Shown: piece after piece, positions 46,452 to 55,855 of the stretch
How the letters are laid out: every line of letters begins with the position of its first letter
Numbering within the stretch: position 1 is the stretch's first letter
NCBI GenBank assembly: GCA_945861155.1
Contig: CAMATN010000008.1
Location: 1 to 64,000 of the forward strand
From: Rhizobium sp. Q54
Lineage (GTDB): Bacteria; Pseudomonadota; Alphaproteobacteria; ATCC43930; CGMCC-115725
Length of the DNA stretch: 64,000 bases
Direction: 5' to 3'
Made by a program: the position numbers and the translations under genes
Notes under the pieces: generated by a model
Told to the model about the DNA's origin: nothing
What the model saw: the letters and a program-made list of their open reading frames with translations, nothing else
Databases searched by the model: none

Positions 46452-46856
46452 TTACCGGGCCGGGTAGCAGGCGCCTGCGGAAAGCGCATAGCCCGGCGGA
46501 CAGGGACCTGGCGCGGGAGCTACCGGAACGGAGCCGCCGTAAGTCGCCACGGGGGCGCCGGTTACCATGTTCGCAGTGCCGGCTACGGCGCCGGTCGCCG
46601 TGCCGAGCGCTCCGCCGACGATCGCGCCGACCGGACCAGCCGCTGCCGCGCCGGTCGCCGCCCCGGCGGCCGCGCCAGCTGCGGCGCCCGACACTGGATT
46701 ATTGGGAGCGTAGGCGCCGGGCGCCGGCGCGCCCATCGGTTGGCACACGCCGCCATAGAGCGCGTAGCCCGGGGGACAAACCTGCGCCAGCGCGGCGTAA
46801 GAGGTTCCGGCGGTCAAGGCGGCGGCGATCGCCAGTGCGATAAGCCTGTTTCCCAT
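46452..46856 (-). CDS. exported glycine-zipper protein
   Basis: Signal peptide (GNRLIALAIAAALTAGTSYAALA), then two copies of a CPPGYAL-xxGxC motif at the N and C ends. Between them is a Gly/Ala glycine zipper (GAAAGAAAGAATGAAAAG onward, about residues 58-90). Such proteins sit in the envelope, often under stress. I use ATG 46856 since GGAGA lies eight bases before it; ATG 46862 is too near that site. A near-match EcfG promoter lies at 46921. It is a paralogue-like neighbour of the gene at 47086. Confidence 0.78.
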   Translation of the reverse strand: MGNRLIALAIAAALTAGTSYAALAQVCPPGYALYGGVCQPMGAPAPGAYAPNNPVSGAAAGAAAGAATGAAAAGPVGAIVGGALGTATGAVAGTANMVTGAPVATYGGSVPVAPAPGPCPPGYALSAGACYPAR

Positions 46857-46920
46857 CGACATTCTCCGATTGAACAGTGAATTACTAAGAAGCGAGCGGG
46901 CAAATGCCGCTACTTATCGG

Positions 46921-46946
46921 AACACCGGAGCGAAACAGTGCGTTCC
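46921..46946 (-). promoter_or_regulatory. near-match EcfG-type promoter
   Basis: On the minus strand GGAAC is followed after 17 bases by TGTT, one base from the CGTT consensus. It is positioned 65 bases upstream of the exported glycine-zipper gene at 46856. Confidence 0.45.
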
Positions 46947-47046
46947 GCGCGGCACCCTGCTCCACTTTGGTTCGACCATCGCTGCACCGAGGCTTGCTCT
47001 CGCGCAGAAAGCTCGAGCGCAGCTTGCCATACCCCGCGATGCGGCG

Positions 47047-47079
47047 AGCGGCTGCGGGCGAAAAAGGCCCACAGCCGCT
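47047..47079 (-). terminator. stem-loop after the glycine-rich protein gene
   Basis: On the minus strand agcggctgtgggc pairs with gcccgcagccgct over 13 bases with one G-U pair, and the loop contains ctttttc. It lies just after the stop of the gene at 47086. No U tract follows, so it may act as a processing or rho-dependent stop. Confidence 0.5.
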
Positions 47080-47085
47080 TCCGTC

Positions 47086-47643
47086 TTAGCGATACCCGTA
47101 GCCCGGCTGGGGCGTGCCGTATGCTGGCTGCTGATAGGTCGGCTGCGGGTAGCTGCTGCCGTAGCCCGGCTGTGTGCTGGCGCCGGCCGCCGCGCCGGCC
47201 GCGCCGCCGACGATCGCGCCGGTCCTGCCGCCGGTCGCCGCGCCGATGGCGCTGCCCACCGCCCCACCGACCGCGGCGCCCGCCGCCTGATTGGGGGTGA
47301 CGCATGCCGGCTGACCCCAGCCGCCGCAAGTCGGGGTCGCCGCATAGCCCGGCGCCGGCGCGTAGCCCGGCTGGACATAGCCAGGTTGGCTATAGGTTGG
47401 CTGGCGCTGCCCGTAGGCCGGCTGCTGCCCGTAAGCAGGCTGCTGTTGCTGCCCGTAAGCAGGCTGCTGTTGCTGACCGTAAGCGGGCTGCTGTTGCTGA
47501 CCGTAGGCCGGCTGGCCGTAGCCCTGCTGCTGGTAGGCGCCGCCATAACCCGGCTGCGCTTGGTAGGATTGGGCGAGCGCGACGCTTGAGGCGCCGATGG
47601 CCAAAGCGGCGACGATCGCCAGCGTGCTAAGCTTGTTGCTCAT
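47086..47643 (-). CDS. exported Gln/Pro/Tyr-repeat glycine-zipper protein
   Basis: Signal peptide (KLSTLAIVAALAIGASSVALA), then three QQQQPAYG repeats and further PGY/PAYG motifs (about residues 25-100), then a glycine zipper (AAGAAVGGAVGSAIGAATGG, about 125-160). The start ATG 47643 has ggagaaattttg upstream; the track start at 47670 is longer. An exact EcfG-type promoter lies at 47704-47728 upstream. Likely outer-envelope or periplasmic and stress-induced. Confidence 0.78.
   Translation of the reverse strand: MSNKLSTLAIVAALAIGASSVALAQSYQAQPGYGGAYQQQGYGQPAYGQQQQPAYGQQQQPAYGQQQQPAYGQQPAYGQRQPTYSQPGYVQPGYAPAPGYAATPTCGGWGQPACVTPNQAAGAAVGGAVGSAIGAATGGRTGAIVGGAAGAAAGASTQPGYGSSYPQPTYQQPAYGTPQPGYGYR
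47425..47496 (-). repeat. 24-bp tandem repeat, three units, in coding sequence
   Basis: ctgcccgtaagcaggctgct plus gttg is repeated twice exactly, then once as ctgaccgtaagcgggctgct plus gttg. Each unit codes one QQQQPAYG block of the exported glycine-zipper protein. Confidence 0.85.
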
Positions 47644-47703
47644 CAAAATTTCTCCGTCGAATGAGCCCATAAGCGAGCGGGCGAATTGCCGCTGCTGGCC
47701 GAA

Positions 47704-47728
47704 AACGTTCGCGCGAGGCCGACGTTCC
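47704..47728 (-). promoter_or_regulatory. EcfG-type (general stress response) promoter motif
   Basis: On the minus strand GGAAC, a 16-base spacer and CGTT, identical in design to the motif before the PRC-barrel gene. It lies 61 bases upstream of the ATG at 47643. Confidence 0.7.
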
Positions 47729-47851
47729 CCGGCCGGGGTCCGCTCAACCTTCAGGCGGTGCTTTTCGGCGAGATCGCCACCCGCAGCGCGACGCTTGCTC
47801 CGGGGCCGGGCTCGGTCGAAAATCGAAACGCATCGGGAAAGCGGGGCGGGA

Positions 47852-49552
47852 ATGATCTACGACTACATTATCGTCGGCGGCGGATCGGCCGGGTCGGTCA
47901 TGGCGAACCGGCTCTCCGCGAAAAGCGGTAATCAAGTGCTGTTGTGCGAGGCCGGGCAGGATACGCCCGACGGCAAGGTGCCGCCCGAGATCCTCGATTC
48001 CTATCCCGGCACGGCCTATTTCGACCCGCGCTTCCACTGGCAGGATTTGAAGGTCCACACCCAGATTGTGTCGCACAACCGGCCGGAGGAACGGCCGCCC
48101 TTGCGCAAATACGAACAGGCGCGGGTGCTTGGCGGCGGCTCCTCGATCAATGGCCAGCTCGCCAATCGCGGCGCGCCGGCCGATTACGACGAATGGGAAG
48201 CCAAGGGCGCGGCCGGGTGGAGCTGGAACGACGTGCTGCCCTTCTTCAAGAAGGTCGAGCGCGACATGGATTTCGACGGCCCGTTTCACGGCAAAGAGGG
48301 CCGCATCCCGGTGCGCCGCATCTTCCCCGATCTGTGGAACGGCCACGCCAAGGCGGTCGCCGAGGCCTTCAAGGCGGCCGGCTACAACTACATCGACGAC
48401 CAGAACGGCGAGTACCGCGACGGCTATTTCCCGATCACGATCTCCAACCTCTACGACCGCCGGGTCTCGGCCGCGATCGGCTATCTCGACAACGGCACGC
48501 GGGCGCGCCCGAATTTGACGATCTCGGCCGAAACCCAGGTCAGCGAGCTGTTGTTCGAGGGCACGCGCTGCGTCGGCGTGAAGGCGCTCGTCCAGGGCCG
48601 GGAGACCGAGTTCCGGGCGAATGAAGTGATCGTGTCGTCGGGCGCGATCCACTCGCCGGCGCATCTGTTGCGCGCCGGGATCGGCCCGGCCGGGGCGCTG
48701 CGCGATCTCGGCATCGATGTGCGCGCCGATCTATCGGGGGTCGGGCAGCGCCTGATGGACCATCCGTCGGTTTCGGTGTCGTCGTTTATGAAGCCCGAGG
48801 CGCGTCTCAACGGCCTCACGCGGCGGCACATATTGCTGGCATTGCGCTACACCTCCGGGGTCGACGGCGTCGCGCCGGGCGACATGTTTGTCGCGGTGGT
48901 CAGCAAATCGGCCTGGCACGCGGTCGGCGAGCAGATCGCCTCGCAGCTGATCTGCGTCTACAAGACGTTGTCGGAAACCGGCCAGGTCCGGCTCGCCTCG
49001 CGCGACTGGCGGGCTGAGCCGATCGTCGAGTTCAACCTGTTGTCCGACCGGCGCGACCTCGAACGGCTGATGGACGGGTTTCGCCGGCTCGGCGCGATGC
49101 ACATGGGCGCGGCGCTCGGGCAGGCGATCAGCGACCCGTTCCCGGCGAGCTACAGCGACCGGGTGCGCCAGATCGGCGTCGTCAACGACAAGAACCGGCG
49201 GATGACGGCATTCGTCGCGAAACTACTCGACGGGCCGGACTGGCTGCGGCGCTGGATCATCGATCGCTTCATCGTCGAGGGCTACCGTTTCGACCAGCTG
49301 ATGACCGATGACGAGGCGCTCGAAGCCTTCATCCGCACCGCCGGGATCGGCGTCTGGCACGCCTCCTGCACCTGCCGGATGGGCGCCGACGACGACCCGA
49401 TGGCGGTCACCGACAACCAGGGCCGGGTGCGCGGGATCGCCGGGCTGCGCGTCGTCGACGCCTCTCTCTTTCCCGCGGTACCCTGCGCCAACACCAATTT
49501 CCCGACCCTGATGACCGCCGAGAAGATCAGCGACACGATGCTGGCGGGCTAA
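47852..49552 (+). CDS. GMC-family FAD oxidoreductase
   Basis: Flavin enzyme of the glucose-methanol-choline oxidoreductase family. The N-terminal IIVGGGSAGSVMANRLS binds FAD, RVLGGGSSINGQLANRG is the second signature, IVSSGAIHSPAHLLRAGIGP is the Prosite GMC pattern, and the C-terminal GVWHASCTCRMG and CANTNFPT hold the catalytic His and Asn. 566 residues, no signal peptide; the start is ATG 47852. Acts on a primary or secondary alcohol of unknown identity. Confidence 0.92.
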   Translation: MIYDYIIVGGGSAGSVMANRLSAKSGNQVLLCEAGQDTPDGKVPPEILDSYPGTAYFDPRFHWQDLKVHTQIVSHNRPEERPPLRKYEQARVLGGGSSINGQLANRGAPADYDEWEAKGAAGWSWNDVLPFFKKVERDMDFDGPFHGKEGRIPVRRIFPDLWNGHAKAVAEAFKAAGYNYIDDQNGEYRDGYFPITISNLYDRRVSAAIGYLDNGTRARPNLTISAETQVSELLFEGTRCVGVKALVQGRETEFRANEVIVSSGAIHSPAHLLRAGIGPAGALRDLGIDVRADLSGVGQRLMDHPSVSVSSFMKPEARLNGLTRRHILLALRYTSGVDGVAPGDMFVAVVSKSAWHAVGEQIASQLICVYKTLSETGQVRLASRDWRAEPIVEFNLLSDRRDLERLMDGFRRLGAMHMGAALGQAISDPFPASYSDRVRQIGVVNDKNRRMTAFVAKLLDGPDWLRRWIIDRFIVEGYRFDQLMTDDEALEAFIRTAGIGVWHASCTCRMGADDDPMAVTDNQGRVRGIAGLRVVDASLFPAVPCANTNFPTLMTAEKISDTMLAG

Positions 49553-49603
49553 CCTCGCGATGAGCCTGGTGACGGGCGAACAGCCGTCGCGTGGTTCAGT
49601 CCG

Positions 49604-50581
49604 CTAGACCTGTTCGAGTGCGGGTTTCAGCACCGGGTGAATTTGGGTCGAATGCTCGCGCAGGAACAACAGAAGAGCCTTTTCATTCGCATGGAGCTTG
49701 CCGTCGCGCTGCAGGCGTGCCAGGAGCCAGCCTGCCTCCTCCTCCGTGACTTGGTGCGCCATCGCCGTGTGTTCGTCGATCGTGACATCGGAATTCGATG
49801 GCGACTCCAGCTTATAGGCGCCAAACACACGGGCTATGACCTCGCCCATGCGTAGGAGGAAGGCGCCGCGGTCAGCAGGCTCGTCGAGCCACTGTTCCCG
49901 CCGCAGGGCCTCCTCCCGGGTCGGGACGGCGTATCCTGAATAGAACAGAACTGAGTTGGCGGCAGCCTTGACGAACAAATCGGACCAAGAGGGATGGTTT
50001 TCCGCCTCCGCGGTAGCATCATTGATGTCAAAGAGAATTTCTGCCTCGGCGCGGGTCACCGCAATATGCTGGTCCCCGCCGGGCGCGTAGAGCACGCGTC
50101 GGAGCAGGGCGACATCCGCTTCTGTAACGACTCCAGGCTTGTACGCGCCCCCACGCCGTGCTGGGCCGGAGCCGTTGAGCACGGTATCGCGGACTGTCTC
50201 AAGCGCGAAGCGCATGAGCCGGTCAGGGCTTTTCTTGGCTTTCTCGACCACGCCGATGATGGCCTCCAGTTCGGTACTGGTCTCGATTCGACCGTCGCGC
50301 GTCAGATGCTCGATCAGCCACTCCGTTTTCGCATCGTCGACGTAGCCCTGCGGCTCCTGCTGCTCCACCAAAAAACAGGCAATGGCTTCGGCGAACAAAT
50401 CTGTCCACTCGGAGCCCTTGTCAGCACAAGCATTGTCGATAGCGAGCAGCGCCTCGATCTGCTCCTGTGCGATCGTCCGACCACCAAAGATGTGTTGACG
50501 CAGGCGCAGGACGTCCTCCGCCGCGATCCGACCCGACGATTTGATCCCGGCTACCAAGTCCGGAAATTGAGGGCGCTCCAT
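49604..50581 (-). CDS. hypothetical protein with an internal duplication
   Basis: 325 residues from ATG 50581 (AAGG eight bases upstream; GTG 50590 is an alternative). Two halves share a pattern: an xxEDVLRLRQHIF... block, a SEWTDLFAEAIA / PSWSDLFVKAAAN block, and a helical end (EWLIEHLTRDGRIET... / GWLLARLQRDGKLHA...). So the protein is a tandem repeat of one about 130-residue module, all helical. No known family is recognised; it has no signal peptide or membrane segment. It converges on the GMC gene and lies alone. Confidence 0.7.
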   Translation of the reverse strand: MERPQFPDLVAGIKSSGRIAAEDVLRLRQHIFGGRTIAQEQIEALLAIDNACADKGSEWTDLFAEAIACFLVEQQEPQGYVDDAKTEWLIEHLTRDGRIETSTELEAIIGVVEKAKKSPDRLMRFALETVRDTVLNGSGPARRGGAYKPGVVTEADVALLRRVLYAPGGDQHIAVTRAEAEILFDINDATAEAENHPSWSDLFVKAAANSVLFYSGYAVPTREEALRREQWLDEPADRGAFLLRMGEVIARVFGAYKLESPSNSDVTIDEHTAMAHQVTEEEAGWLLARLQRDGKLHANEKALLLFLREHSTQIHPVLKPALEQV

Positions 50582-50590
50582 CTCGCTCAC

Positions 50591-50891
50591 CTTCTGAACC
50601 TAATGCAGTATAACCTAAAGCAGTTCGCGCTTGCCTGGAACCACCTTGTCTTGCCGACGGCCGTGTATGGCAGTGCACCAGCCAAATCGACCTTCATCTT
50701 GAATTGCTGATTTTACCTTAACATTGTCAAAAACCGGCCCCCGCCACAGCCGTGATTCGACGCGTAAACGCGTGCCGAAAGCGAGCCAAAAATAGGATGG
50801 GTAACGGGTCGGACCGTCCTGATCGCGCTTGGAACCGATCCATGACCATAGTATCACCGCGACAGGAACGCCGCGACGATGGGAGGCACCG
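50591..50891. other. 300-base intergenic region
   Basis: Divergent space between the duplicated unknown gene and the flavin monooxygenase. AT-richer in its middle (ttgctgattttaccttaaca at about 50703), which may hold a promoter. The ORF drawn at 50615-50857 on the minus strand has no family likeness and no good start site. No repeat or RNA was identified. Confidence 0.4.
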
Positions 50892-51911
50892 GTGCGATTC
50901 GGGATCTTCGACCACCTCGACGACAGCGGCGCGCCGCTCGGACAGCATTACGCCGACCGGCTGCGGCTGATCGAAGCCTATGACCGGGCCGGGTTCTACG
51001 GCTATCACCTGGCCGAGCACCACAACACGCCGCTCGGCTACGCGCCGTCGCCCGGCATCTTTCTGTCGGCGGTGGCGCAGCGCACCAAGCGGCTCAAATT
51101 CGGGCCGATGGTCTATTTGTTGCCGCTCTACCACCCGTTGCGGCTGATCGACGAAATTTGCATGCTCGACCAGATGAGCGGCGGGCGGTTCCTCTATGGC
51201 GTCGGGCGAGGCATCTCGCCAATCGAGGTCGGGTTTTACGGCGTCGATTTCGGGACCGGGGCGGAGCAATTCCGCGAAGCCTACGAGGTCATCCGCATCG
51301 GCCTGACCGAGGACGAACTGAATTTCCACGGCAAATTCTACAATTTCGACCATGTCCCGATCGTCATGAAGCCGGTCCAGCTTCCCTTTCCCGAGCTGTG
51401 GTATGGCACCAGCCGGCCGGACAGCATTCCGTGGGCGGCCGAGCAGGGCGCCCATATCGTCACGCTTCGCGACACGGCGCAGGCGCGCGCGATCATCGAC
51501 CTCTACAAATCGGAATGGCGCAAGCACGGCCGCCCCGAATCGGCGTTGCCGCTGATGGGGATCAACCGCCATGTCGTCATCGCCGACACGCAAGCGGCGG
51601 CGCGCGACATCGCGCGGCGCGCCTATCCGCGGTGGCGCCGGCACATGGAGCTCTTGTGGGCCAAATACGACGTGCCGTTCCCATTAAAGGCGTCGCTGCC
51701 CGACGAATGGGACCCGCTCGAGGCGCACGGCCATGCGGTCGCCGGCACGCCCTCGCAGGTGCGCGACTTTATCGCCGCCCAGACCGAGGCCGCCGGCGCG
51801 AGCTATTTCGTCTGCGACTTCGCCTTCGGGTCGATGAGCCCCGACGAGGCGATGCGCTCGGTCGAATTGTTCGCGGCGGAAGTGATGCCGGCCTTCGCCG
51901 GCCAGGGTTGA
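50892..51911 (+). CDS. LLM-class flavin-dependent oxidoreductase, second copy
   Basis: Luciferase-like monooxygenase of 339 residues. HLAEHHNTPLGYAPSPG and VYLLPLYHPLRLIDEICMLDQMSGGRFLYGVGRGI correspond to the blocks seen in the gene at 33756, but identity is low. The start is GTG 50892 with ggatgggaggcaccg upstream, so the track start at 50829 is too long. Probably FMN-dependent; substrate unknown. Confidence 0.87.
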   Translation: MRFGIFDHLDDSGAPLGQHYADRLRLIEAYDRAGFYGYHLAEHHNTPLGYAPSPGIFLSAVAQRTKRLKFGPMVYLLPLYHPLRLIDEICMLDQMSGGRFLYGVGRGISPIEVGFYGVDFGTGAEQFREAYEVIRIGLTEDELNFHGKFYNFDHVPIVMKPVQLPFPELWYGTSRPDSIPWAAEQGAHIVTLRDTAQARAIIDLYKSEWRKHGRPESALPLMGINRHVVIADTQAAARDIARRAYPRWRRHMELLWAKYDVPFPLKASLPDEWDPLEAHGHAVAGTPSQVRDFIAAQTEAAGASYFVCDFAFGSMSPDEAMRSVELFAAEVMPAFAGQG

Positions 51912-51960
51912 CGGCGCGCGCGGCGTCCGGGCCAGCAGCGGAACCAGGGCGCGGATTTTG

Positions 51961-52749
51961 GTGGATTTGCTGGCGGCGGTAGGCCCGCTTACGGTGCTGT
52001 CGGGCTTTGCGGTCGGGCTGCTGGTCGGCCTGACCGGCGTCGGCGGCGGTGCGCTGATGACGCCGCTGCTGATCCTGCTGTTCGACGCGCCCGCCACCAC
52101 CGCCGTCGGCACCGATCTGCTGTATGCGGCGGCGACCAAGAGCGCCGGCACGATCGCGCATGGCCGGAAGCAAACCGTCGATTGGCCGATCACGCTGCGC
52201 CTCGCCGCCGGCAGCCTGCCGGGAGCGGTTCTGACGATCCTCGCGCTCTATTTGATGGGGGTCGGCAGAGGCAGTTCGCCCCGGCTGATCACGATCGCGT
52301 TGGGCATCGCGCTGCTGCTGAGCGCGGCAGCGGTGGTGGCGCGACCGTGGATCAGGCGGATCAGCGACCGGCATGCCGGCGAACGGCGGCCGTGGACGGT
52401 GCCGGTAACGGTGCTTGCCGGGTTCGGTTTGGGCGTGGTCGTGACGATCACCTCGGTCGGCGCCGGCGCCCTCGGCATGACCCTCCTGGTGATCCTCTAT
52501 CCGGGCGTGCGGCTGGTTCGGCTGGTCGGCTCCGACATCGCGCATGCGGTGCCGCTGACCCTGGTCGCCGGCCTCGGCCATTGGCTGCTGGGCTCGGTCG
52601 ACTGGGCGCTGATGATCGCGCTGCTGCTCGGCTCGGTGCCCGGCATCACGCTCGGCAGCCATATGAGCGGGCGCTTGCCGGAGCGGGTGCTGCGGCCGAT
52701 CCTCGCCGCGATCCTGGTGGTCGTCGGGCTGAAGATGCTGTTCGGCTGA
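51961..52749 (+). CDS. TauE/SafE family membrane exporter
   Basis: About eight membrane helices. The N-terminal VGLLVGLTGVGGGALMTPLLILL has the family GVGGG motif, and the second half repeats it as VVVTITSVGAGALGMTLLVILY. Members export sulfite, sulfoacetate or other small organic anions, or take them up. The start GTG 51961 is uncertain (TTG 51958 is alternative) and has a weak ribosome binding site. It follows the flavin monooxygenase by 49 bases. Confidence 0.87.
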   Translation: MDLLAAVGPLTVLSGFAVGLLVGLTGVGGGALMTPLLILLFDAPATTAVGTDLLYAAATKSAGTIAHGRKQTVDWPITLRLAAGSLPGAVLTILALYLMGVGRGSSPRLITIALGIALLLSAAAVVARPWIRRISDRHAGERRPWTVPVTVLAGFGLGVVVTITSVGAGALGMTLLVILYPGVRLVRLVGSDIAHAVPLTLVAGLGHWLLGSVDWALMIALLLGSVPGITLGSHMSGRLPERVLRPILAAILVVVGLKMLFG

Positions 52750-54220
52750 TCACCGCCGCGAGCGCGCCTCGATGCCGTCGAGCATGGCGTGAATGCGGGC
52801 GATCGGGGCGTCCTTGTCGTAGAGCGCGTAGAGCGCGCCGGCGAGGCGGACCGGATCGCCCGAATAATAGCGCTCGTAGAGCTGCTGGCGCCCGGAGAAC
52901 GACGATACCGCCGCGTCGAACGCGAGACGGAACAATTTGACCCGGCTCGGCGCGTCGGCGTTGACCGACTGGGCATAGGCCTCGACATCGGCCGCCGCCG
53001 GCCCGCCGAATTCGGCAAACGACGGCACCGCGACGAGCCCGCCGGCGCCCAATGTCTGGATGATCTCGCAGGCGCGGATGAACATTTTCGGGAACATCAT
53101 CCGCACGGTCCATAGCGGCATGTCGGCCGGGGTCATCAGCCCGGAGGCCGGGTTCGGGGCGGCATCGGCCTCGCTGGCGCGGAGGCACGAGCGCACGAAC
53201 TCGGCGTGCTGGATCAACTCGGCCAGCATCCCCTGTACATGCAGGTGCGCGTCGATATTGGTCGAGCGCGCGATCGCGAAACCGAGCGCCATCATGAACT
53301 CGGCCTTGGCCAGGTTCTTGGTCGAGGTCCTGGTGCATGATTTGCGGCATCGCCCCGGTGCGCTGAAAGAGGCCGTTGCACATCTCCGGGTCGCGATGGA
53401 TGAAGACGCGTTCCCACGGCACCAGCACATCGTCGAACACGGCGAGGCCATCGCCCTCGTCGAGGCGCGACGACAGCGGGTAGTCCATCGCCGAGGCGGC
53501 ATTCTGGTGCACCACCGACGGCCGGCAGATAAAGCGCAGCCCCGCCGTCGCGACCGGGATCGCGAAGCCGAACGCGTAGGGCGCGGCCTCGGCGTTGGTC
53601 GCGAGAAAGGTCGAGGGCATGACCAGGATTTCGTCGGCATAGGCGCACAAGGTCGACACCATGCGGGCGCCTGTCACGACGATGCCGGCATCGGTCTCGC
53701 GGACGATCTTCGCCGCGAGATCCTTTTCCTGGCGCTCGACCGGGCGCGAGCGGTCGACTTGCGGGTTTAAGAGGGTGTGCGTCATGCACAGATCGTGCTC
53801 GCGCGCATGGACATGGTAGGCCCGGATGTTGTCGGCGAAGCGCGGGTCGCCGCGTCCGAATTCCGGCGCGGCGGCGGCGAGCCCGGTCAGCATAACATTG
53901 AGGAAATCGGGACTGCGGCCGAACATGCCGCAGGTCGCATCCATCCAGATTTTGACCATCGAGCGGCGGCGCACCAGGTCGTTGACCGAGCGCGGCTCGA
54001 TAAACGACAGCCCGACCGGCGCGCCGCTCGACGGCGAGGCGAAAATCATCCGGTCGGCGAGCGCCGGATCGTGCTGCATGTCGTAAAGCTCGGCCAGGCT
54101 GTGCGCCGCCCCGGCAAGGCGCGGGTCCGTCGTCACATCGGCGATGCGCTCGCCGTCCATGAAAATCCGCCGGTCGTCGCGGATCGCTTCGAGAAATTGC
54201 TTGCCGGTGCGGATGGGCAT
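52750..54220 (-). pseudogene. HpaB-type 4-hydroxyphenylacetate 3-hydroxylase-like gene with a frameshift
   Basis: The N-terminal part (MPIRTGKQFLEAIRDDRRIF, from ATG 54220) and the C-terminal part (NLAKAEFMMALGFAIARSTN up to IHAMLDGIEARSRR) together match one HpaB-family FADH2-dependent monooxygenase of about 490 residues, but they lie in different frames. The switch is near 53320: reading on in the first frame gives HQDLDQEPGQG, whereas removing one base of the gg pair at 53320-53321 gives HQDLDKNLAKAEF. Either the gene is inactivated or the assembly has an inserted base. The two ORFs in the track at 52646-54235 and 52750-53640 are the two parts. Confidence 0.8.
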
Positions 54221-54267
54221 GGCCGCTCCTTTCACTTGCCGCGCGACGCCTCCGCCGGTCCCCTCAG

Positions 54268-54353
54268 ATTGTCATCCCGGCGAAAGCCAGGATCCATCGA
54301 TCCGCGGCCTGAGCGGCTGAGGAATGGGCCCCGGCTTTCGCCGGGGCGACAAT
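54268..54353. repeat. palindromic repeat (gtcatcccggcgaaagcc family)
   Basis: attgtcatcccggcgaaagc at the left and its complement ctttcgccggggcgacaat at the right. Another copy lies at 60843 and a fragment at 27705. Between the HpaB gene and the GST remnant. Confidence 0.85.
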
Positions 54354-54358
54354 CTTGT

Positions 54359-54484
54359 TTAGCTTTGCAGCAGCGGGCTCTCTTCCCGTTCGAGCACCTT
54401 CCTGACCGCCGAGCGCCGCACCATGCGGTCCTTGAAGGCGGTGTAGTTCGTTTCTTGAGATTGGCGTGCGCGGCTTCGTCGGTG
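54359..54484 (-). pseudogene. remnant of a glutathione S-transferase-like C terminus
   Basis: On the minus strand one frame reads NYTAFKDRMVRRSAVRKVLE and then a few more residues to a TAA at 54361-54359, which looks like a GST C-terminal helix. The preceding bases read DEAAHANLKKR in a different frame, so a frameshift has occurred. Only about 40 codons remain after trmFO. No active site can be present. Confidence 0.5.
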
Positions 54485-55849
54485 TCATTCCCGGGCGCCC
54501 TGGAAGACTACCGATCTACCTTGCCGTTTCAACGCGGCGCGCCAAGCGGCGAGATCGGCCAATGCCCGGCGGGCGACCAATGGTTTGCGGTCGGCGTGCT
54601 TGCCGGGATCAGGGCTGAGCGGCGGGAACAGGCCGACATTGACGTTCATCGGCTGAAAGCCGCGGGAATCGGCGCCGCCGGTGATGTGGCCTAAGAGGGC
54701 GCCGAGCGCGGTCGTCTCCGGCGGCGCGGCGATGGCATGGCCGCGGCGCGCCGCCGCCGCGAAGCGTCCGGCGAGGAGGCCGATCGCCGCGCTCTCGACA
54801 TAGCCCTCGACGCCGGTGATCTGCCCGGCGAAACGCATCCGCTTCATCGCCTTCAGCCGCAATTCGCCGTCGAGCAGGTCAGGGCTGTTGATGAAGGTGT
54901 TGCGGTGCAGCCCGCCCAATCGCGCGAACTCGGCCCGCTCCAGCCCTGGGATCAGGCGGAAGACCCCGGTCTGCGCGCCATGCCGCAATTTGGTCTGGAA
55001 GCCGACCATGTTGTAGAGCGTGGCCAATGCGTTGTCCTGGCGCAGCTGGACGACCGCATGGGGCCGGACCCCGGTGCGCGGGTCGCGCAGGCCGACCGGT
55101 TTCATCGGGCCGAAGCGCAAGGTCTCGGGGCCGCGCGCGGCCATCACCTCGACCGGCAGGCAGCCCTCGAAATAGGGCGTCGATTTCTCCCATTCGTGGA
55201 ACTCGGTCTTGTCGCCGGCGAGCAACGCGGCGACGAATGCCTCGTATTGCGCACGGTCGAGCGGGCAGTTGATGTAGTCGGCACCCTCACCTTTATCGTA
55301 GCGCGACTGGAACCAGGCCCGGTCGAAATCGATCGAGTCGCGGTAGACGATCGGTGCGATCGCGTCGAAAAACGCCAGCGACTCCGCGCCGGTCAGCGCA
55401 GCGATTGCCGTGGCCAATGCCGGCGAGGTCAATGGCCCGGTGGCGACGATGACCTCGTCCCACTCCGGCGGCGGCAATCCGGCGATTTCCTCGCGCCGGA
55501 TCTCGACCAGCGGATCAGCGGCGAGCGCCGCCTCGACCGCCGCGGAAAACCCGACCCGGTCGACCGCCAGCGCCCCGCCGGCCGGGACTTTGTGCGCATC
55601 CGCGGCGCGCAGGATCAGCGAGCCGCAACGCCGCATCTCCTCGTGCAGCAGGCCAACCGCATTGCGCTCCGGGTCGTCCGAGCGGAACGAATTCGAACAC
55701 ACCAACTCGGCGAGCCCCTGCCCCTGATGCGCCGCGGTGCCGCGTACCGGCCGCATCTCATGGAGCACCACCGGCGCCCCGGCCCGCGCCACCTGCCACG
55801 CCGCCTCGCTGCCCGCCAGCCCGCCGCCGATGATGTGGATGGGGTTCAT
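54485..55849 (-). CDS. trmFO: methylenetetrahydrofolate-tRNA-(uracil54-C5)-methyltransferase
   Basis: Folate/FAD-dependent enzyme that makes 5-methyluridine at position 54 of tRNA. The N-terminal [16 protein letters not shown] is the FAD motif, [14 protein letters not shown] holds the conserved Cys of this family, and [28 protein letters not shown] is the family signature. 454 residues is normal. ATG 55849. Its 5' neighbour is the HepT gene, seven bases upstream on the same strand. Confidence 0.95.
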   Translation of the reverse strand: MNPIHIIGGGLAGSEAAWQVARAGAPVVLHEMRPVRGTAAHQGQGLAELVCSNSFRSDDPERNAVGLLHEEMRRCGSLILRAADAHKVPAGGALAVDRVGFSAAVEAALAADPLVEIRREEIAGLPPPEWDEVIVATGPLTSPALATAIAALTGAESLAFFDAIAPIVYRDSIDFDRAWFQSRYDKGEGADYINCPLDRAQYEAFVAALLAGDKTEFHEWEKSTPYFEGCLPVEVMAARGPETLRFGPMKPVGLRDPRTGVRPHAVVQLRQDNALATLYNMVGFQTKLRHGAQTGVFRLIPGLERAEFARLGGLHRNTFINSPDLLDGELRLKAMKRMRFAGQITGVEGYVESAAIGLLAGRFAAAARRGHAIAAPPETTALGALLGHITGGADSRGFQPMNVNVGLFPPLSPDPGKHADRKPLVARRALADLAAWRAALKRQGRSVVFQGARE

Positions 55850-55855
55850 ACAGGC

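Noticed and set aside
47425-47496. Possible CRISPR-like array
   Set aside because: The three 24-bp units are contiguous without spacers and code QQQQPAYG in frame, so it is a protein repeat.
50615-50857. 80-residue minus-strand ORF
   Set aside because: No good start site, no family likeness and lower coding signal than neighbours.
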